A stretch of 36,016 nt of DNA from contig CAAAJI010000062.1 in NCBI GenBank assembly GCA_900642245.1, forward strand, positions 14,484 through 50,499, given 5' to 3'. The DNA is from Fragilaria radians. Its lineage: Eukaryota > Bacillariophyta > Fragilariophyceae > Fragilariales > Fragilariaceae. Both the position numbers and the translations under genes were made by a program. The notes under the pieces are model-generated. The model was not told where the DNA came from, did not search any database, and worked only from the letters and a program-made list of their open reading frames with translations. Shown piece after piece: positions 1 to 9,948 of this stretch (positions are counted from its first letter, which is position 1; every line of letters starts with the position of its first letter).

Positions 1-936
1 TTGCGGAGTTTATGTTATCGCTAGGGCCTAAGCCTCCACTTGCGCACTATCCCCAGCGTTTATAGTCTGCCTTGCGACAAATTCGTTCAATAAGAAAATC
101 CACAAGTGGAGAAACTCTCTGTTACGGCTTTTAAGGACTTGTACGTGTCCCAGGCTAAATAAATAACCCGATCGTTATTTCAACGGTCAGCTCACCAGGC
201 TCCGGCTCGTGCTTTCACGATGGATATGAGGTTTACTCCTCCACTCTGCGACTACTCCCGTAGCCCTTCAATGTGGGATTTACAGTTTTCTTCTGCCTCT
301 CAGCTGGGAGCGTCAATGAGGATTGGGTTTGCGTTCAAAATTCTCGGTTTATACACGGAGAGGGAGAGCCAAGTTTTAAGGAGTTTCTTGCTTCTCCGGC
401 AATGCGTTTTAAGGTAAGTTTTTAGGAGTTTCTTGCTTCTCCCGCAGTGATGCGTTTGGTTAAAAGCCAATTAAGCCTGGCGTGGGTCGTACGAAATTGT
501 TCCCAGCTTGCTATTTATCTGTAGCTATGCCGCTACAATTTTTTAGACTTTTCTTGTCTTGTTTTATAGAGTTGTCTCTCTGAGGTGTTAGCTTAGTGTT
601 AGGACCTTTTTAGCAATCAAGCAGAAAAGGAATTTTTCAAGAAATGACAATGAACACACACACACACAAATGTTGATGCAACCAAGATGAGCAAACAATC
701 AAAACACAAGTGCTTTACCTTTTCAGTTACCTTTGTAGCTGAGGGAGTCTGGGTCTGATAAACTGGAAAGATAAATTCATTCTAAAATAAAATTATACTA
801 TAAATTATTATTAAGTGTAAATTGTGAGCTTATAAATTAGTTTGCTAAAATCTAATCTTGTGAACATTGTGTAGCTTTCATGTTCAAAATATACTGTAAT
901 ATTCTTGTACGTAAGATGTACAAAAGATATTCCATT
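1..936. repeat. Left copy of ~0.95-kb direct repeat (possible LTR)
   Basis: This stretch matches 8718-9702 in the same orientation over nearly its whole length. Shared landmarks include the segment ending in ccccagcgtttatagtctgc near the start, a common short reading frame beginning MDMRFTPPLC, the phrase ttgcttctcccgcagtga, and a CA microsatellite (7 units here, 14 in the right copy). The two copies differ by many substitutions and small indels; for example, about 21 nt present at 8729-8750 are absent near position 10. The copy begins at the window edge, so its true left end is unseen. The pair lies about 8.7 kb apart around Copia remnants, as expected for long terminal repeats, but I could not identify a matching primer-binding site or target-site duplication. 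A duplicated non-LTR repeat is the alternative. Confidence 0.75.
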
Positions 937-1090
937 CGGCCTTAAAAAGATTGGCCTAGAAATCACGAATTGTGATTCAACGAATCTTTGATGTTCCCAC
1001 AGTTGAAATTGCGGTAAATACGAATCACTCAAAATATTCGACAAAACTCATAATCCTGAAACCTTATCAATCGTAAAACCCCAGGCAAAA

Positions 1091-2116
1091 TTAGCGTATA
1101 GATATAATCTTACTAGTGGGAGGGGTAGTGCTAGAAGCTTGGTCTATATCAATTTCTTCAATCTCCAGGCTATTGATAGATGCAATGCTTTGAGAGGCAT
1201 ACGAATCTTGGCTGATTGTCTTGTGGGATGAAAGCAACTGTTGGGTATTTGTCAAAGCATCTTGTGTTGTCTGGATCAAGATCTGTGCACCACTGTTGAA
1301 TTTGTTTCTGAGAAGACTGAAGGAGCTCTTTTGAAATAAGATTTTAAGAGTGCACTTGTTTGGGTTGTATATGACATGGTCATCAGACAGGGAGGCTTTG
1401 ATCTTTTCTTCCAATTTAAAGAATGCCCCCTCTGAAACATAATTTACAACAATTGTCCATGTGTTGGTGTTCTTAACAGTAACATACTTGATAGCTGTGT
1501 TATAAGCTGATTCATCAACACTTCTTAGGTGGAAGGCGATGAACTCACCCGGGGGAATTGATAACTTGATTGCTTGCATCATAGATCTGACATCCTGGGA
1601 TTTAACTTCCAAGCCAAAGACTCTAGTGTTGTATACCGTTTTGGAATCTGTGACTCTCATAGGGATGCTTTGAATTCTAAAGTGGGGCACCAAATGCCTA
1701 GATGCTGTACAATTGAAACTTCTGCTGACTACTTTTGTTGCATATTCATATGTCATGCCGGAAGGAAAGAATTGGGTGAAGAAGCCAATAGTCTTGGTGT
1801 CCCAATCCTCTTCCAACCATTCATGCTTGGTTTGCTTGATGGAGTGGTGGCGCAAGAAATCCATGACTTTTTTGTCTTTTTTGATTTCACGCTCCAACTT
1901 GATGCCTCTAATTCTGTGGACAATAATAATCTTTGCCTTTTGATTGTTGCAACTTCCTGTGAACTTTTGTTTAATGTTGAAGTGATTGGTATGAAATGCA
2001 ATGTTGGTTAAATCTGCAACGGCTTGTTCTTTGAGAGCTTCCCCACATTTATTCACCATCTTGATATCTACTTCTTTGGCTGCAATGATGGCTTGCATCA
2101 AAAGGATATGGAGCAT
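1091..2116 (-). CDS. Unassigned 341-aa ORF in repeat DNA, probably transposon-derived
   Basis: This is an uninterrupted 341-codon frame with an ATG at 2116, standing out in DNA that is otherwise full of stops. The N-terminal part reads LLMQAIIAAKEVD, the middle has a charged helix-like stretch (IKLEREIKKDKKVMDFLRHH), and the tail is Ser/Thr/Gln-rich. I see no signal peptide, membrane segment, zinc knuckle or catalytic motif. Upstream, another frame at 2098-2337 encodes a Thr/Asn-rich leader ending in basic residues and KTQIVKITC. It joins the 341-aa frame only across a frame change, so the original protein was probably longer and is broken there. The Asn/Asp/Thr-rich leader and the repeat setting make a transposon structural ORF my best guess, but I do not recognise the family. 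Confidence 0.45.
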   Translation of the reverse strand: MLHILLMQAIIAAKEVDIKMVNKCGEALKEQAVADLTNIAFHTNHFNIKQKFTGSCNNQKAKIIIVHRIRGIKLEREIKKDKKVMDFLRHHSIKQTKHEWLEEDWDTKTIGFFTQFFPSGMTYEYATKVVSRSFNCTASRHLVPHFRIQSIPMRVTDSKTVYNTRVFGLEVKSQDVRSMMQAIKLSIPPGEFIAFHLRSVDESAYNTAIKYVTVKNTNTWTIVVNYVSEGAFFKLEEKIKASLSDDHVIYNPNKCTLKILFQKSSFSLLRNKFNSGAQILIQTTQDALTNTQQLLSSHKTISQDSYASQSIASINSLEIEEIDIDQASSTTPPTSKIISIR

Positions 2117-2337
2117 GTGATCTTCACAATTTGGGTTTTTCTTATAGGTGATCTTGACTTTGACTTCTGGATCAATCTTTTGGCGTTTGGGGGTGTATCT
2201 TCGAGGGGGGGCGTAGTGTCAGACTGGTCATTGTGAAATTCGTTGTTGTTGATCTCATAGTTCCTTGTTACAGTTGTTGCTGTTAATGTTGTTGTTGCTG
2301 TTGAACCTTTTGTTAATGCTGTTGACATATGAATCAT
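2098..2337 (-). pseudogene. Frameshifted N-terminal part of the 341-aa ORF
   Basis: This 79-codon frame ends a few bases inside the 341-aa ORF in a different phase. It encodes a Thr/Asn-rich start, then DTTPPLEDTPPNAK and a basic stretch leading into KTQIVKITC before a TGA. The composition changes smoothly into the downstream frame, so a single frame change around 2098-2116 is the simplest explanation. Upstream of it the minus strand would read as long Asn/Asp runs from the GTT/GTC-rich block. Function is unknown. Confidence 0.35.
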
Positions 2338-2745
2338 GATGTTGTTGAATGATTGTGAAATTCAAAACCCCAAACCCTACCCCCAAGCCCTAGCAAACTC
2401 GTTATGCTGCTGCGAGCAATGGCAATAAAATTCATCATTGCCAATACCATTATTGTCCTAATCATTGTCGTCATTCTAGTTGTCGTTGTCGTTGTCGTCG
2501 TTGTCCTCATTGTCATAGTCGTCATTGTTGGCAATGGTGTTGTTGTTGTTGCTGTTGATGCAGTTGTTGTAGTTGTGGCTGATGTTATGATAGGCCCCTA
2601 ATCTTCATTGTCGTCGTCGTTGTTGTCATAGTTGTTGTTGTTGGCAATGGTGTCATTGTTGCTGTTGATGCAGTTGTTGTAGTTGTGGCTGATGTTCTTG
2701 TTGTTGCTGTTGTTAGTGATGTTGGTGTTGACCGAAAGTGGCATT
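2240..2745. repeat. GTT/GTC-rich low-complexity block with duplicated unit
   Basis: The plus strand is dominated by gtt, gtc and att triplets; the minus strand would read mostly Asn, Asp and Thr codons. Within it a roughly 55-nt unit starting ttggcaatggtgt occurs twice, at about 2528 and 2641, so there is a minisatellite-like duplication with a period near 110 nt. The long Val-rich plus-strand frame here is a shadow of the triplet repeat. Confidence 0.8.
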
Positions 2746-2761
2746 AATCCAATTTCGGTCA
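2729..2761. repeat. 9-bp inverted repeat (stem-loop)
   Basis: tgaccgaaa at 2729-2737 is complementary to tttcggtca at 2753-2761, with a 15-nt loop. It lies at the edge of the triplet-repeat block and may mark an old element boundary. No function can be assigned. Confidence 0.5.
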
Positions 2762-3118
2762 TTTCTGGTACATTCTGTAGTAGATAAGGCTGTAGAATTT
2801 TTTTTCATTCAATACCGGAATTTATGTGGAATATTCACGTAGGAAAATCACGTCAAAATGACGATGAACAGGAAAACTCTGTTTCCAAAATGAGCAAATT
2901 TTTCAGTAAAATTTTTTTTGAACACTCACCCTTTGCAAACGTCAACATTGTTAGATGAATGCATCAAAGACAAAACGATACGGCTTGGTGGATGCCGAGA
3001 AAACTTACTTTTAAAATTTTAGTAGGAATGCGTAGAGTCTGATATTTTTGGGATTGTAATGCCGATGAGAACCGTGCAAAATTAATTAAAAAAAATCAAC
3101 ATACAAGCGTAGTATTGT

Positions 3119-3211
3119 CACCGTATGCAATATACGTAGAATAACAGACTAGAAATTAGGACCGGATGCAAAAAATGCCGCACCGGATGCAAAAATATGT
3201 CACCGAATGTA
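3119..3211. repeat. Short degenerate repeats of caccggatgca
   Basis: Variants of caccggatgcaaaaa occur at about 3119, 3160, 3181 and 3201, two of them nearly identical (accggatgcaaaaa). The cluster directly abuts the last recognisable codons of the Copia remnant, so it may mark where that element was truncated. No other role is visible. Confidence 0.5.
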
Positions 3212-4018
3212 TCTAGTAAAAGTATATGGATATGAAAACAATTTATCTTCATTTTCAAAGACTTCCTTAGGGCTGCAGAGACTTAACGCAAAGAAATTCA
3301 CCCATGACTGTGACTTATTAATATCATTCCATTTTACTAGGCATTTATGATTCATGCTTGTGTTCACACCTATTTCTTCACAATACTTGAGCACCTTGGT
3401 ATATTCCCATGACCTATCTTTGTCATCCTCTGACATGTCCAATATATGCAGTTGATGTAAACGATCTAGTTCAGTCTGGGACTTAGATCACATCAAGGCA
3501 CTATGATATATTTGACACTCAGGAACTCCTAATTGAAGATCTATATTTTTAAACTTCTCATGATTTTCAAACATAAATACATCATATAGAGGGAAGAAAA
3601 CTTCTTGACCACTTGAGATACAGATGGCTTGTAAGTTTGACCTAGTCCTATTTCCAACATTTTGGTCCAAATGACCTGTTTTGGATCTTGTTCTGTTTGC
3701 CACATCATCATTCTGCTTCCTTGATTTCTGTTTAGAATGACTATTTCTAGGAACATTACATGGCATCAAATCAAACTTATTAATCATATCTTGGACATTT
3801 GGCTTAAGTGATAACCGTTTGTTTTGATGATTAGCATCTGCTGCAGACCTGACAACACTTCTGTGTAATAATGTGCTTAGATCATTCTTAAAGATCTTGA
3901 ATGTCAGTTTGTTGCCTACATTGTCTGCAAAACCTACAAAGTGTCCAGGTTTCTCAGTGGTTTCAGGAAACTTAGAAGCAGAATCTAAATACAGAACAGG
4001 TTCAAACCAATACAACAT
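3200..4018 (-). pseudogene. Copia (CoDi-type) post-integrase linker remnant
   Basis: Two minus-strand pieces (3488-4018 and 3200-3442) carry the region that follows integrase in diatom Copia polyproteins. The first has WFEPVLYLDSASKFPETTEK, then GHFVGFADNVGNKLTFKI and LHRSVVRSA. The second has DRSWEYTKVLKYCEE, NHKCLVKWNDIN and SWVNFFALSL. Stops and a frame change separate the pieces, so it is not functional. Reverse transcriptase should follow on the minus strand to the left of 3200, but nothing resembling an RT palm or YxDD motif is there. Confidence 0.7.
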
Positions 4019-4072
4019 TAAGATATGGGAGATATCTGGTGTTCCCCCCCTTGAGACTTATTCTGGTATTTT

Positions 4073-5077
4073 TCAGTTGATTTGATGGTTTGTACTTAGA
4101 TTATGGACATGCGCCAAATAATCTTGTGCCAGAAACCACATAGTATTGGGTGCACCAGTTCTGTCAAGTAATACTTGAGCATGAGATTTTAAGTATTTAA
4201 CACCATTTAGCTCTGCAGGGTTCTGCCATGGACTATGTGGTTCTGTCCATTGATCAGCAATGACTAGATCTCTATGAATTTGACAAACTTGCTGACTCAT
4301 TTCAGATTTTGCATTATCTCTTCTGAGTGCAGATGGTATACCGTGTTGCCGGATAAAATCAAGGTAGACATCTGGAAATTCAGATTCAGTCTTCATTCCT
4401 GCTACATATAACATCTTGGAAGTCATACCAAAGAAGATTTGTGCACAATGGAATCCTTCAATAGACTTGGTAGAAGAAAAATAAGTATCTGTAGCAATAA
4501 CTTCATTTAACCTCTTATGTCATAACATTTGAAACCGACTTTTTAGATGACGTCGCAAAGGATAATGAACAGTAGACTTGGCAAATTGTGTAGTTTGTCT
4601 TAGTGTATGCTGTATGACATCATTTGGTCTAAATGCAAAATAGGGTGATAGTCTTTCATAATCAATCTTGCTTGGTAGTGCCTTACTGTAATGAGGATCT
4701 ACATTTACTAAGATGGAATTATCAACATTAGTCTTTTGTACCGTATCAGCATGGAAGATTAGATAAGCAGGTTTTCCTTTTATATTATTCATCAGTGAAT
4801 CAGAAGGATCATAAAAGGATAATCTTTGATTTCTAGCAGTAGGATCTAGACAAGTATTGTAACTTTCAGTGTCAATGACTTGCTGACAAAACTTGTCTGC
4901 CAGTTGATCTGAGAATGAGGACGGATTCCACGGAGTATCACTATGCGTTAAGCAATACTGTTGAAGAGAAGACATGTCATCCGCTGTAGGTAATCTATGC
5001 TTGAAATGTACCATACATCCAGCAAGATCCAGAGGAACTGTAAGCAAGTCACTGTCATTGCTGTCCTTAATACTCAT
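4073..5077 (-). pseudogene. Copia (CoDi-type) integrase remnant
   Basis: The frame from 5077 to 4073 is continuous except for one in-frame TGA at 4520-4522. The upstream part contains RQTTQFAKSTVHYPLRRHLK, typical of the region before the diatom Copia integrase core. The part after the stop starts KRLNEVIATDTYFSS, which supplies the first catalytic-type Asp. It continues through HGIPSALRRDNAKSE (second Asp) to WTEPHSPWQNPAELNGVKYL (the Gln-Asn-Pro-Ala-Glu segment that normally carries the catalytic Glu). The core is therefore recognisable and lightly damaged. It would insert reverse-transcribed DNA if intact; with the stop and no linked RT it is a fossil. Confidence 0.75.
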
Positions 5078-5192
5078 TTGTTGTGTTCCTCCGTGTCCAT
5101 GACAAAAGAATCAATGATTATGCCAGATTCTCTCAATTGAAACTCTGATAAAAAGGAATGACCTGATGTTTCATTGTATATACCTTCATATA

Positions 5193-5621
5193 CTAATAGC
5201 CTTCATGTACTAATAGCAAAACAGATTGTCCACTGGGTAATTCTAGGGCAGTAATAGCACTGACAATTGGAAGATCCCGTTTAATCGCAGCTTCATGATC
5301 AAAACCAACTACATTTGCCCTTCTTGAGTTATGGATTGACAATATCTCCCATCCTTTGCCTAGAACACAAGTATCAGCACCACCATCTAAGTTACTGATA
5401 TGATATTTTTCTGGTAAGAAAAGAAGATTCATGCACTTATTATACAAAGTATTATTCATACTGATACTTGTATGTACGTTATGTTCTGAAGTCCAATAGT
5501 CATAATCTGTCTCCTGTTGAGTCTCATAGAGATGGGAAGTATTGACCGCCTCTTCAAGAAATTCATCAATAAAGCCATAATTCTGCTCTGTACCATCTTG
5601 AAGTTCTTCCTCCCCTTTCAC
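5193..5621 (-). pseudogene. Copia aspartic protease remnant
   Basis: A 142-codon minus-strand frame contains YHISNLDGGADTCVLGKGW, the active-site region of a retrotransposon aspartic protease. Here DGGAD stands where DSGA/DTGA is usual, as in diatom CoDi elements. It continues as ANVVGFDHEAAIKRDLPIVS, a typical flap-side region. It lies between the Gag remnant and the integrase remnant on the same strand, in the canonical Copia order Gag-PR-INT. The frame ends without joining the integrase frame, so the polyprotein is broken. Confidence 0.65.
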
Positions 5622-5762
5622 AGTATTTTTGACTGTTTAGGGGAGTATATGAAGTAGATAGAGTCCACCTATCACACTAGAGAACCAAAAATCATCAGTC
5701 ATTTGTACAACCGTACAACTACTAGAGATGGACAGTGGCATATAAGTGTTAGTATGACAGGA

Positions 5763-5847
5763 GTCAGCAGTAACAGGCAATTACTATAAGTGGTTACAGA
5801 AAATAATATTTTCTGTGCCGTTGTGGGTTCGAATCCCACTGCTACCG
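5763..5847 (+). tRNA. tRNA-like relic (perfect B box and T arm), probably pseudogene
   Basis: gtggg-ttcgaat-cccac at 5823-5839 is a perfect T arm and matches the Pol III B-box consensus GGTTCGAANCC. It is followed by tgctacc, a plausible 3' acceptor strand. Upstream, agca of gtcagca (5763-5769) pairs with the tgct, giving about 5 of 7 acceptor pairs. The middle contains ataagtggttac, resembling a D-arm GAGTGGTTA, and a strong hairpin cagaaaat-aat-attttctg in the anticodon position. Total length (about 85 nt) suits a class II (Ser/Leu-like) tRNA, but the D and anticodon arms do not fold canonically and no anticodon can be read. I consider it a decayed tRNA or tRNA-derived SINE fragment inside the Copia remnant. 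Confidence 0.35.
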
Positions 5848-5984
5848 CTTGTTACTTACCATTAATAGTAGTTAGACTGAATATAGATTCTCATACTTTC
5901 TTTCATTTAGCAGCCATTTCTGTGCCTCTGCAGAAAGAGTCATCCAGATTTCTGGCGGTACTTGTGCCAGTTTAAGTACCATTG

Positions 5985-6145
5985 CGGTTTTTGAAGATGC
6001 TGAAAAGTCTATTTCTTCATCAGAAGCAGTTTAGTCTTGAAGTTGCAGCTCATTAATTCATACTATCACGGTTTTTGATGACTCTGAAATGTCTATTTCT
6101 TCATCAGAACCGTTTGAATCTTGAAGTTGCAGTTCATTAATTAAT
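5985..6145. repeat. Two-copy 84-bp tandem duplication
   Basis: The segment beginning cggtttttga at 5985 recurs at 6069 with about 85-90% identity by eye; both copies contain gtctatttcttcatcagaa and cttgaagttgcag. On the minus strand the repeat encodes LQLQDSNGSDEEIDISESS at the end of the Gag-like remnant, so the duplication lies at the C-terminus of that frame. It arose before or during decay, since the left copy has an extra stop. Confidence 0.75.
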
Positions 6146-7389
6146 GCCAAAACTGTCTTAACCTTATCTTTCTTAGTAGTACCCGTAGGTTGGCATGTAG
6201 TATGTATCTGTCTTGCATTCTTTTCTTTGGCTTGTTGATCATATCTGATAGCAAGTGACCTAAAGAAATTGCAAGTTTCTGAAAAGGACTTATCATTAAC
6301 CAATGCTTCAAAAACGGAATCCATCATGCCAATATTTTGTGCATTCTGTAACAATCGTCGTTTCTCAATGCCATCATCATTCCAAGTAGTTTGGTCAAGC
6401 AAAACAAGTTCTGTGAATGCATCTTCATAGTCTTGTAAAACTTTTAACAGCCCCCCCTTTATAATGACAATGAAAAACTGTTGAAATTACATTTTCTAGC
6501 TTTTAATCCTGACATTCTTATTGCCATCAGTCTCATATTGATTAACCTACTGTTACTATGCCCAAATACCATCTTGTTTATTCCTATTCTCGATCAAGAT
6601 TTTACGTCCAATTCCACCTTGACAGGCACTGAGCAGCGCGCCATACAGTGCGTGTGCATCCTATTTAATTGAGATGCTGACGGTACTTCATCCATGAAAT
6701 CAACAAAACAGTTTACCCCTTTTTCTAAGTAAGCAGTCTGAAAACCCGTATCAAACAGATAACTTGCACCAATTTGCCCATAATGACCTTCAACATTGTT
6801 TCAAAAAAGTTCAAAACGGTCTATGCTTCCATTCCAAATGACTCTTGAAGGTAGGACTTGACGTCTCTCATCATTTGCAGCTGATATAGCTTGTGACCTC
6901 CCCTTAACCATTTTCATGAAAGTACTTGGATGATCTGGCAAATTTTCATCAATACCTGAAAGGTATTGCTCTTCTTCATGAGACTTCTTAATATCATTTC
7001 TATATCCTTCAAAATCCGGTTTTGGCATAAATGCATGATTTAAATGCTTAGGATAGAAGTCATGAGCATTAGACTTTGCTGAAATCTCATCTGAGAGGAC
7101 ACTTGGTGTAGATAACTTACTGGCACTTGATGCATCCTTCTTAGATTTAGTGCTAACTGTAGATCCAATTAAAGAATCTTGTGTTGTAAAGTCTTCTAAA
7201 TAATTTAAGAAATCTTTCCTTATTTGCCAGTAACATGCCACATAATGTTTTTTTCAATGTTGCTATGTTGTCTGTATTTAGATGATTAGTTTCTTCCTCA
7301 AACGTGGACGGGATCAATTGCTCTGTGACATCTACATGTTCCTCTAAACCAGATTTCTCTTTCATTAGCGTCTTAAAACACTTTCCCAA
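6058..7389 (-). pseudogene. Copia (CoDi-type) Gag remnant
   Basis: Several minus-strand pieces in shifting frames together resemble diatom Copia Gag. The 6801-7241 frame ends SRVIWNGSIDRFELF and is cut by a TGA. Translation past that stop reads NNVEGHYGQIGASYLFD and then VDFMDEVPSASQLN before another frame change. 6058-6402 supplies a downstream part with FFRSLAIRYDQQAKEKN and an acidic tail. Gag would form the particle around the element RNA. Multiple stops and frameshifts make it non-coding now. It precedes protease and integrase in the expected order. Confidence 0.6.
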
Positions 7390-7559
7390 ACATATGTCTT
7401 TAATGATAGAATTTTGGAAAACAGAATCTCGTAGATCTTGACGTGAAACAAATTTCCAAAATCATGTAAGTCCAAATTGGATAACTGGATCATACTTTTG
7501 ATATTACAGAGGTTCATAGAGATGGTCAATGACTTAGACTTATTGTATAGGCCCATCAC

Positions 7560-8717
7560 TTCAAAAAGCTTTTCAATGCCTGATGATATATCTGGATATC
7601 ACCAAAATGATGCTTTAGGTGGCAATTTACTCTTATTGCTAGGACTATCCTCCTGACTCTTGATGACTCAAGGGTTAACTTTCTTGGGGCTGCTAATTAT
7701 ATCTAACTTTGCTTCTTAGTAGATGATGCTGACTTGAAAATTTTGGGCATCTTAGTGTCTTTAGATGAAGATATATCTTTTTGTCTGACGGCCTTCTGGT
7801 CTTCTAACATGAGCACCAGGTTGTTTCTTCCTAATCCTTGCTGACCTCCTAAGTCCTTGGTCAGCTTCCTGTGGCTTATGGGTGGCTCCCCTTTTTGTAG
7901 GCAAACTCATGATCCTGATGATTTTGGATAAGACGTTTCTATTCAAATGTGATGACGTTTCAACTTTACAATTGACGGATTTGACTTCAATGAAGAAGTT
8001 TAAGACGTACTACAAGACGGATGTTACTTAGTAGATGAAGTTTTAGACTTAATGAAATTAGCTTAGGCAGGCAGATATTGATGAAATTAGCCAATTACTG
8101 TTGAATTAAGGCTCTATCCGTAGGCTTAAGAATGCTAACCGTAGATGTTGACTGAAATTCCTGCTTAAAATAAAACTCTGACTGACTAACCGTTGAACTT
8201 GGATTGGTAGTACACAACTGAGTCTGAGTAGTTAACGGAAGTACATCTTCAGTTGAACTTGAGTTGTTAGAAGACAACCACAGCCTGAGTAGTTAAGAAA
8301 TGCAGCTGTAGTTGAACTTGAATTGGTCGAAGACAACCACAGCCTGAGTAGTTAAGAAGTACAGTTGTAGTTGAACTTGAGTTGGTAGAAGACAAGAGTG
8401 ACCTGTGATGCCGGAAGTATAGTTACAATTGAACTTGACAGCTTGAAATTCCACTAGACACTTCCAATAAAAGAACAGCAAAGATGAAGATGAAACCAGG
8501 AGGCAACAAGAGAGGAAGTGGGAGATCAAGCACAGACAACTGTTAACTCTGGGTCTGGACCAGATTACCAAATTTATATACTGCTTGGATGGGCCCCTTG
8601 GTGACGGTAACGTATATTGGTCAAACTCAAATAGATTATAATGAAGAGATTAAAATTTCAGTCCTTGCAATGCTAGCGGTTTTATGTGTTTTAGTTCTGG
8701 TGTCAACTCACCCGAAA
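7560..8717 (-). other. 5' leader region of the minus-strand Copia remnant
   Basis: No convincing coding sequence. Upstream of Gag on the minus strand there are short frames (for example 7761-7946, basic, with RRSARIRKKQPG) that I cannot assign. On the minus strand, TATA-like tataaatttgg near 8570-8580 lies upstream of a pyrimidine-rich stretch, which could be an old promoter or leader. Tandem 59-60-bp repeats occupy 8192-8430. Confidence 0.3.
8192..8430. repeat. Four tandem 59-60-bp repeats
   Basis: Units beginning gttgaacttg start at 8192, 8252, 8311 and 8370 (spacing 60, 59, 59). The middle two are nearly identical, sharing agacaaccacagcctgagta and gttaagaa; the outer two are diverged. On the minus strand they lie in the presumed 5' leader of the Copia remnant. 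The spacing being a non-multiple of three between some copies argues against a protein repeat. Confidence 0.8.
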
Positions 8718-9408
8718 TTGCGGAGTTTTGTCAGACTTTGCGCTTTGTGTATGCTATCGCTCAGGCCTAAGCCTCCACTTACGCACTATCCCCAGCGTTT
8801 ATAGTCTGCCTCGCAACAAATTTGTTCAAAAAGTAAATTCACAAATGGAAGAACTCTTTGTTACGGCGTTTAAGGACTTGTGCGTGTCCCAGGCTATATA
8901 TATGTATCCCAGGCTAAACAATAACCCGTTCGTTATCCCAGCAGCGCTCACCAGGCCCGGGGCTTGTGCTTTCACGATGGATATGAGGTTTACTCCTCCA
9001 CTCTGCAACTACACATGTAGCCCTTCAATGTGGGATTTATACAGTTTTCTTCTGCCTCTCAGCTGGGAGAGTCAAAGGGGAAACGAGCTCAAATTCTTGA
9101 TTTATGCTCAGAGAGGGAGAGCCAAGTTTTAAGGAGTTTCTTGCTTCTCCCGCAATACGTTTTAAGGTAAGTTTTTAGGAGTGCATTGCTTCTCCCGCAG
9201 TGATACGAATGGTTAAAAGCCAATTAAGTCTGGCGTGGGTGGTATGAAATTGTTCTCGGCTTGCTATTTTTCTGTAGCTATGCCGCTACGATTTTATAGA
9301 CTTTTCTTGTCTTGTTTTATAGAATTGTCTCTCTGAGGTGTTAGCTTAGTGTTAGGACCTTTTTAGCAGTTCAGCAGAAAAGATTTTTTGGCAAATAAAT
9401 GATAATAA

Positions 9409-9439
<31 letters not shown>

Positions 9440-9702
9440 TGTTGATGCAACCAAGATGAGCAAAACAAACAAACACAAGTGTTTACCTTGGGAGTTACCT
9501 TTGTAGCTGAGGAAGTATGGGTCTGATAAACTGGACAGATATAATAATTCTAAATTAAGTTTATGCGATAAAATGTTATTTTGTGTAAATTGTGAGAATA
9601 CAAATTAGCTAACTAAAAGTTATTCTTGTGAACATTTTGTAGATCCTCTATTCAAAATATACCGTAGTATTATTGTAAGTAAGATGTAGGAAATTCTCCA
9701 TT
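8718..9702. repeat. Right copy of ~0.95-kb direct repeat (possible LTR)
   Basis: Matches 1-936 in the same orientation. Homology begins at ttgcggagtt (8718), which is where the window begins in the left copy, and fades at about 9702 (ctccatt, compared with ttccatt at 931-936). The CA microsatellite at 9410-9437 is twice as long as in the left copy. Both copies keep a short plus-strand frame with MDMRFTPPLC and SPSMWDL, but neither is a plausible gene. The visible divergence implies an old duplication or insertion. Confidence 0.75.
9410..9437. repeat. (CA)14 microsatellite
   Basis: A pure CA run of 28 nt. The homologous position in the left repeat copy (655-668) has only 7 units. Confidence 0.95.
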
Positions 9703-9948
9703 GAAATTCTTAGACAACAAATGAACTTTAATTGTATAGAGGTGAATCGAACTCCGAACCTTAACCCTAATCCTTATGCCTTGTTAGTCTGCGATTATCA
9801 TGTCTTTGACAAGGTTAGGGATACGTCAACACCCTAACTCTACTCAATACCGATTGACCGTACTAATTGTAAACATTAGTATGGAAATTACGTACGTGGA
9901 TAACCTTTCTTTCTATTTGGAGAAGAAGTCGTAAATTTATGCAATTAT

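Noticed and set aside
1574..2601. Plus-strand frames opposite the 341-aa ORF and the Val-rich frame at 2404-2601
   Set aside because: They are antisense shadows; the Val-rich frame is produced by GTT/GTC repeats and has no gene-like features.
9740..9775. Second tRNA T-arm-like sequence on the minus strand (gagttcgattc)
   Set aside because: The flanking stem does not pair properly and no acceptor or anticodon arm is present.
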